Shown here: positions 63,140 through 64,000 of the stretch, one piece after another
Layout: each line of letters opens with the position of its first letter
Numbering within the stretch: the first letter of the stretch is position 1
Assembly (NCBI RefSeq): GCF_004343775.1
Contig: NZ_PTXL01000008.1
Coordinates: forward strand, 186,001-250,000
Source of the DNA: Burkholderia sp. SRS-46
GTDB lineage: Bacteria > Pseudomonadota > Gammaproteobacteria > Burkholderiales > Burkholderiaceae
Direction of reading: 5' to 3'
Length of the DNA: 64,000 nt
Notes under the pieces: generated by a model
Databases searched by the model: none
Told to the model about the DNA's origin: nothing
The model's input: the letters and a program-made list of their open reading frames with translations, nothing else
Position numbers and translations under genes: made by a program

Positions 63140-64000
63140 CTAGCCCCAGTAACCGGGCCGCTCGTACGTGTGCTTCAGATAATCGAGGAACAGCCGCACG
63201 CGCAACGGCAGGTGCCGGCGCTGCGGAAACACCGCGTGGATGCCGATCGGCGGCGCGTCGAAGGCGTCGAGCACGCTGACGAGGCGGCCGGCCGCGATGT
63301 CCTCGCCGACCTCCCACCACGACCGCCATGCAAGGCCATGGCCCGCCAGGCACCACTCGTGCAGCACCGCGCCGTCCGAGCATTCCATCGTGCCGCTCAC
63401 GCGGATCGACACGACCTTGCCGTCCTCCTGGAAGGCCCAGCCGCGCTGCTGGTTCGCGTTCGCGGCGAGCGCGAGACAGTTGTGCCGCGCGAGCTCCGCG
63501 AGCGTGGCCGGCGTGCCGCGCCGCGCAAGATACGCGGGCGACGCGACGCACACGCGGCGGTTCTCGCCGAGCTTGAGCGACACGAGCGACGAGTCGGGCA
63601 GCTCGCCGAGCCGCACTGCGCAATCGAAGCCTTCGTTGACGAGGTCGACCATCCGGTCGGACAGGTCGAGCGTCACCGACACGTCCGGGTGCGCGCAACT
63701 GAATTCGGGCACGAGCGGCGCGACGTGCCGCCGGCCGAAGCCGGCCGGCGCCGAGATCCGCAGGTGGCCGCTCGCCTTGACTCCGCCCGCGGACACGCTC
63801 GCCTCGGCGTTCTGCATGTCGTTGATGATGCGCTGGCAATCCTCGAGGAATGCCGAGCCTTCGAAGGTCAGCGTGAGCTTGCGCGTGGTGCGTACCAGCA
63901 GCTTGACGCCGAGCCGCTCCTCGAGCGCGTCGAGGCGGCGGCCGATGATCGCGGGCGCGACCCCTTCCGCGTGCGCGGCCGCCGACAGGCTGCCTTTCGC
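63140..64000 (-). CDS. LysR-family transcriptional regulator, start outside window (partial)
   Basis: The frame is open at base 64000 with AKGSLSAAAHAEGVAPAIIG, part of the HTH, then RRLDALEERLGVKLLVRTTR, the LysR recognition region. The effector-binding domain follows (SGHLRISAPAGFGRRHVAPL, ALAANANQQRGWAFQEDGKV, VFPQRRHLPLRVRLFLDYL). The first 10-20 residues are missing. It resembles the CrgA/DsdC-like subgroup common in Burkholderia. The inducer and targets are unknown. Confidence 0.93.
   Translation of the reverse strand, partial: AKGSLSAAAHAEGVAPAIIGRRLDALEERLGVKLLVRTTRKLTLTFEGSAFLEDCQRIINDMQNAEASVSAGGVKASGHLRISAPAGFGRRHVAPLVPEFSCAHPDVSVTLDLSDRMVDLVNEGFDCAVRLGELPDSSLVSLKLGENRRVCVASPAYLARRGTPATLAELARHNCLALAANANQQRGWAFQEDGKVVSIRVSGTMECSDGAVLHEWCLAGHGLAWRSWWEVGEDIAAGRLVSVLDAFDAPPIGIHAVFPQRRHLPLRVRLFLDYLKHTYERPGYWG

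Overview
The window is a continuous piece of a high-GC beta-proteobacterial chromosome, almost certainly Burkholderia and most like the B. cepacia complex. Three things point there: the strong G/C bias at third codon positions, the order of the conserved housekeeping genes, and protein details such as a Cys-type glutathione peroxidase, a PEP synthase with its own regulatory kinase, and a Burkholderia-like small hypothetical protein. About 57 protein genes are visible. No rRNA, tRNA, insertion sequence, prophage or CRISPR array was seen.

Layout. 1-2.8 kb: the end of a DNA-binding regulator, a beta-propeller protein and an EamA exporter. 2.8-5.7 kb: rnfH-ratA divergent from smpB, then an SPFH/NfeD membrane pair. 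5.8-9.4 kb: ppsA divergent from its regulatory kinase ppsR, with an unusual nested inverted-repeat spacer between them. 9.5-25.2 kb: a long run of minus-strand genes, rpsB-tsf-pyrH-frr-uppS-cdsA-dxr-rseP-bamA-skp-lpxD-fabZ-lpxA-lpxB-rnhB-rRNA methyltransferase. It joins translation, UMP supply, isoprenoid/phospholipid precursors, outer-membrane assembly and lipid A synthesis. 25.5-30.9 kb: map, glnD and a pseudouridine synthase with a very long repetitive basic tail at its N-terminus. 31-33.6 kb: def-ligA.

33.6-34.76 kb is the only stretch that looks foreign. It is AT-richer, has poor coding signal, and lies between ligA and zipA. It holds a small double-glycine-leader, glycine-rich bacteriocin-like precursor that is split by an in-frame TGA, followed by a hairpin terminator. 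This is the best candidate for something not yet described.

34.8-40.7 kb: zipA, smc and an EamA transporter. 40.9-45.5 kb: the lysine/meso-DAP branch (dapC, dapD, an ArsC-like protein, dapE) and prmB. A strong intrinsic terminator lies just before dapE. 45.6-52.6 kb: cardiolipin synthase, glutathione peroxidase, an ABC-F ATPase, a small hypothetical protein, radA and alr. 52.8-55 kb: lplT and thiD. 55-58.3 kb: a tightly overlapping minus-strand operon tsaB-rimI-uracil DNA glycosylase-DUF1853 protein. 58.4-62.3 kb: acyl-CoA-binding protein, a DEAD-box helicase with a long 5' leader, and isocitrate lyase with an AT-rich regulatory region. 62.5-64 kb: a universal stress protein and a LysR regulator cut by the window end.

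The genes are mostly core functions. PEP synthase (gluconeogenesis) and isocitrate lyase (glyoxylate shunt) both serve growth on acetate or fatty acids. The lpx/bam/dap/alr/zipA genes build and divide the envelope. Function calls rest on motifs and family knowledge read by eye; no database search was run.
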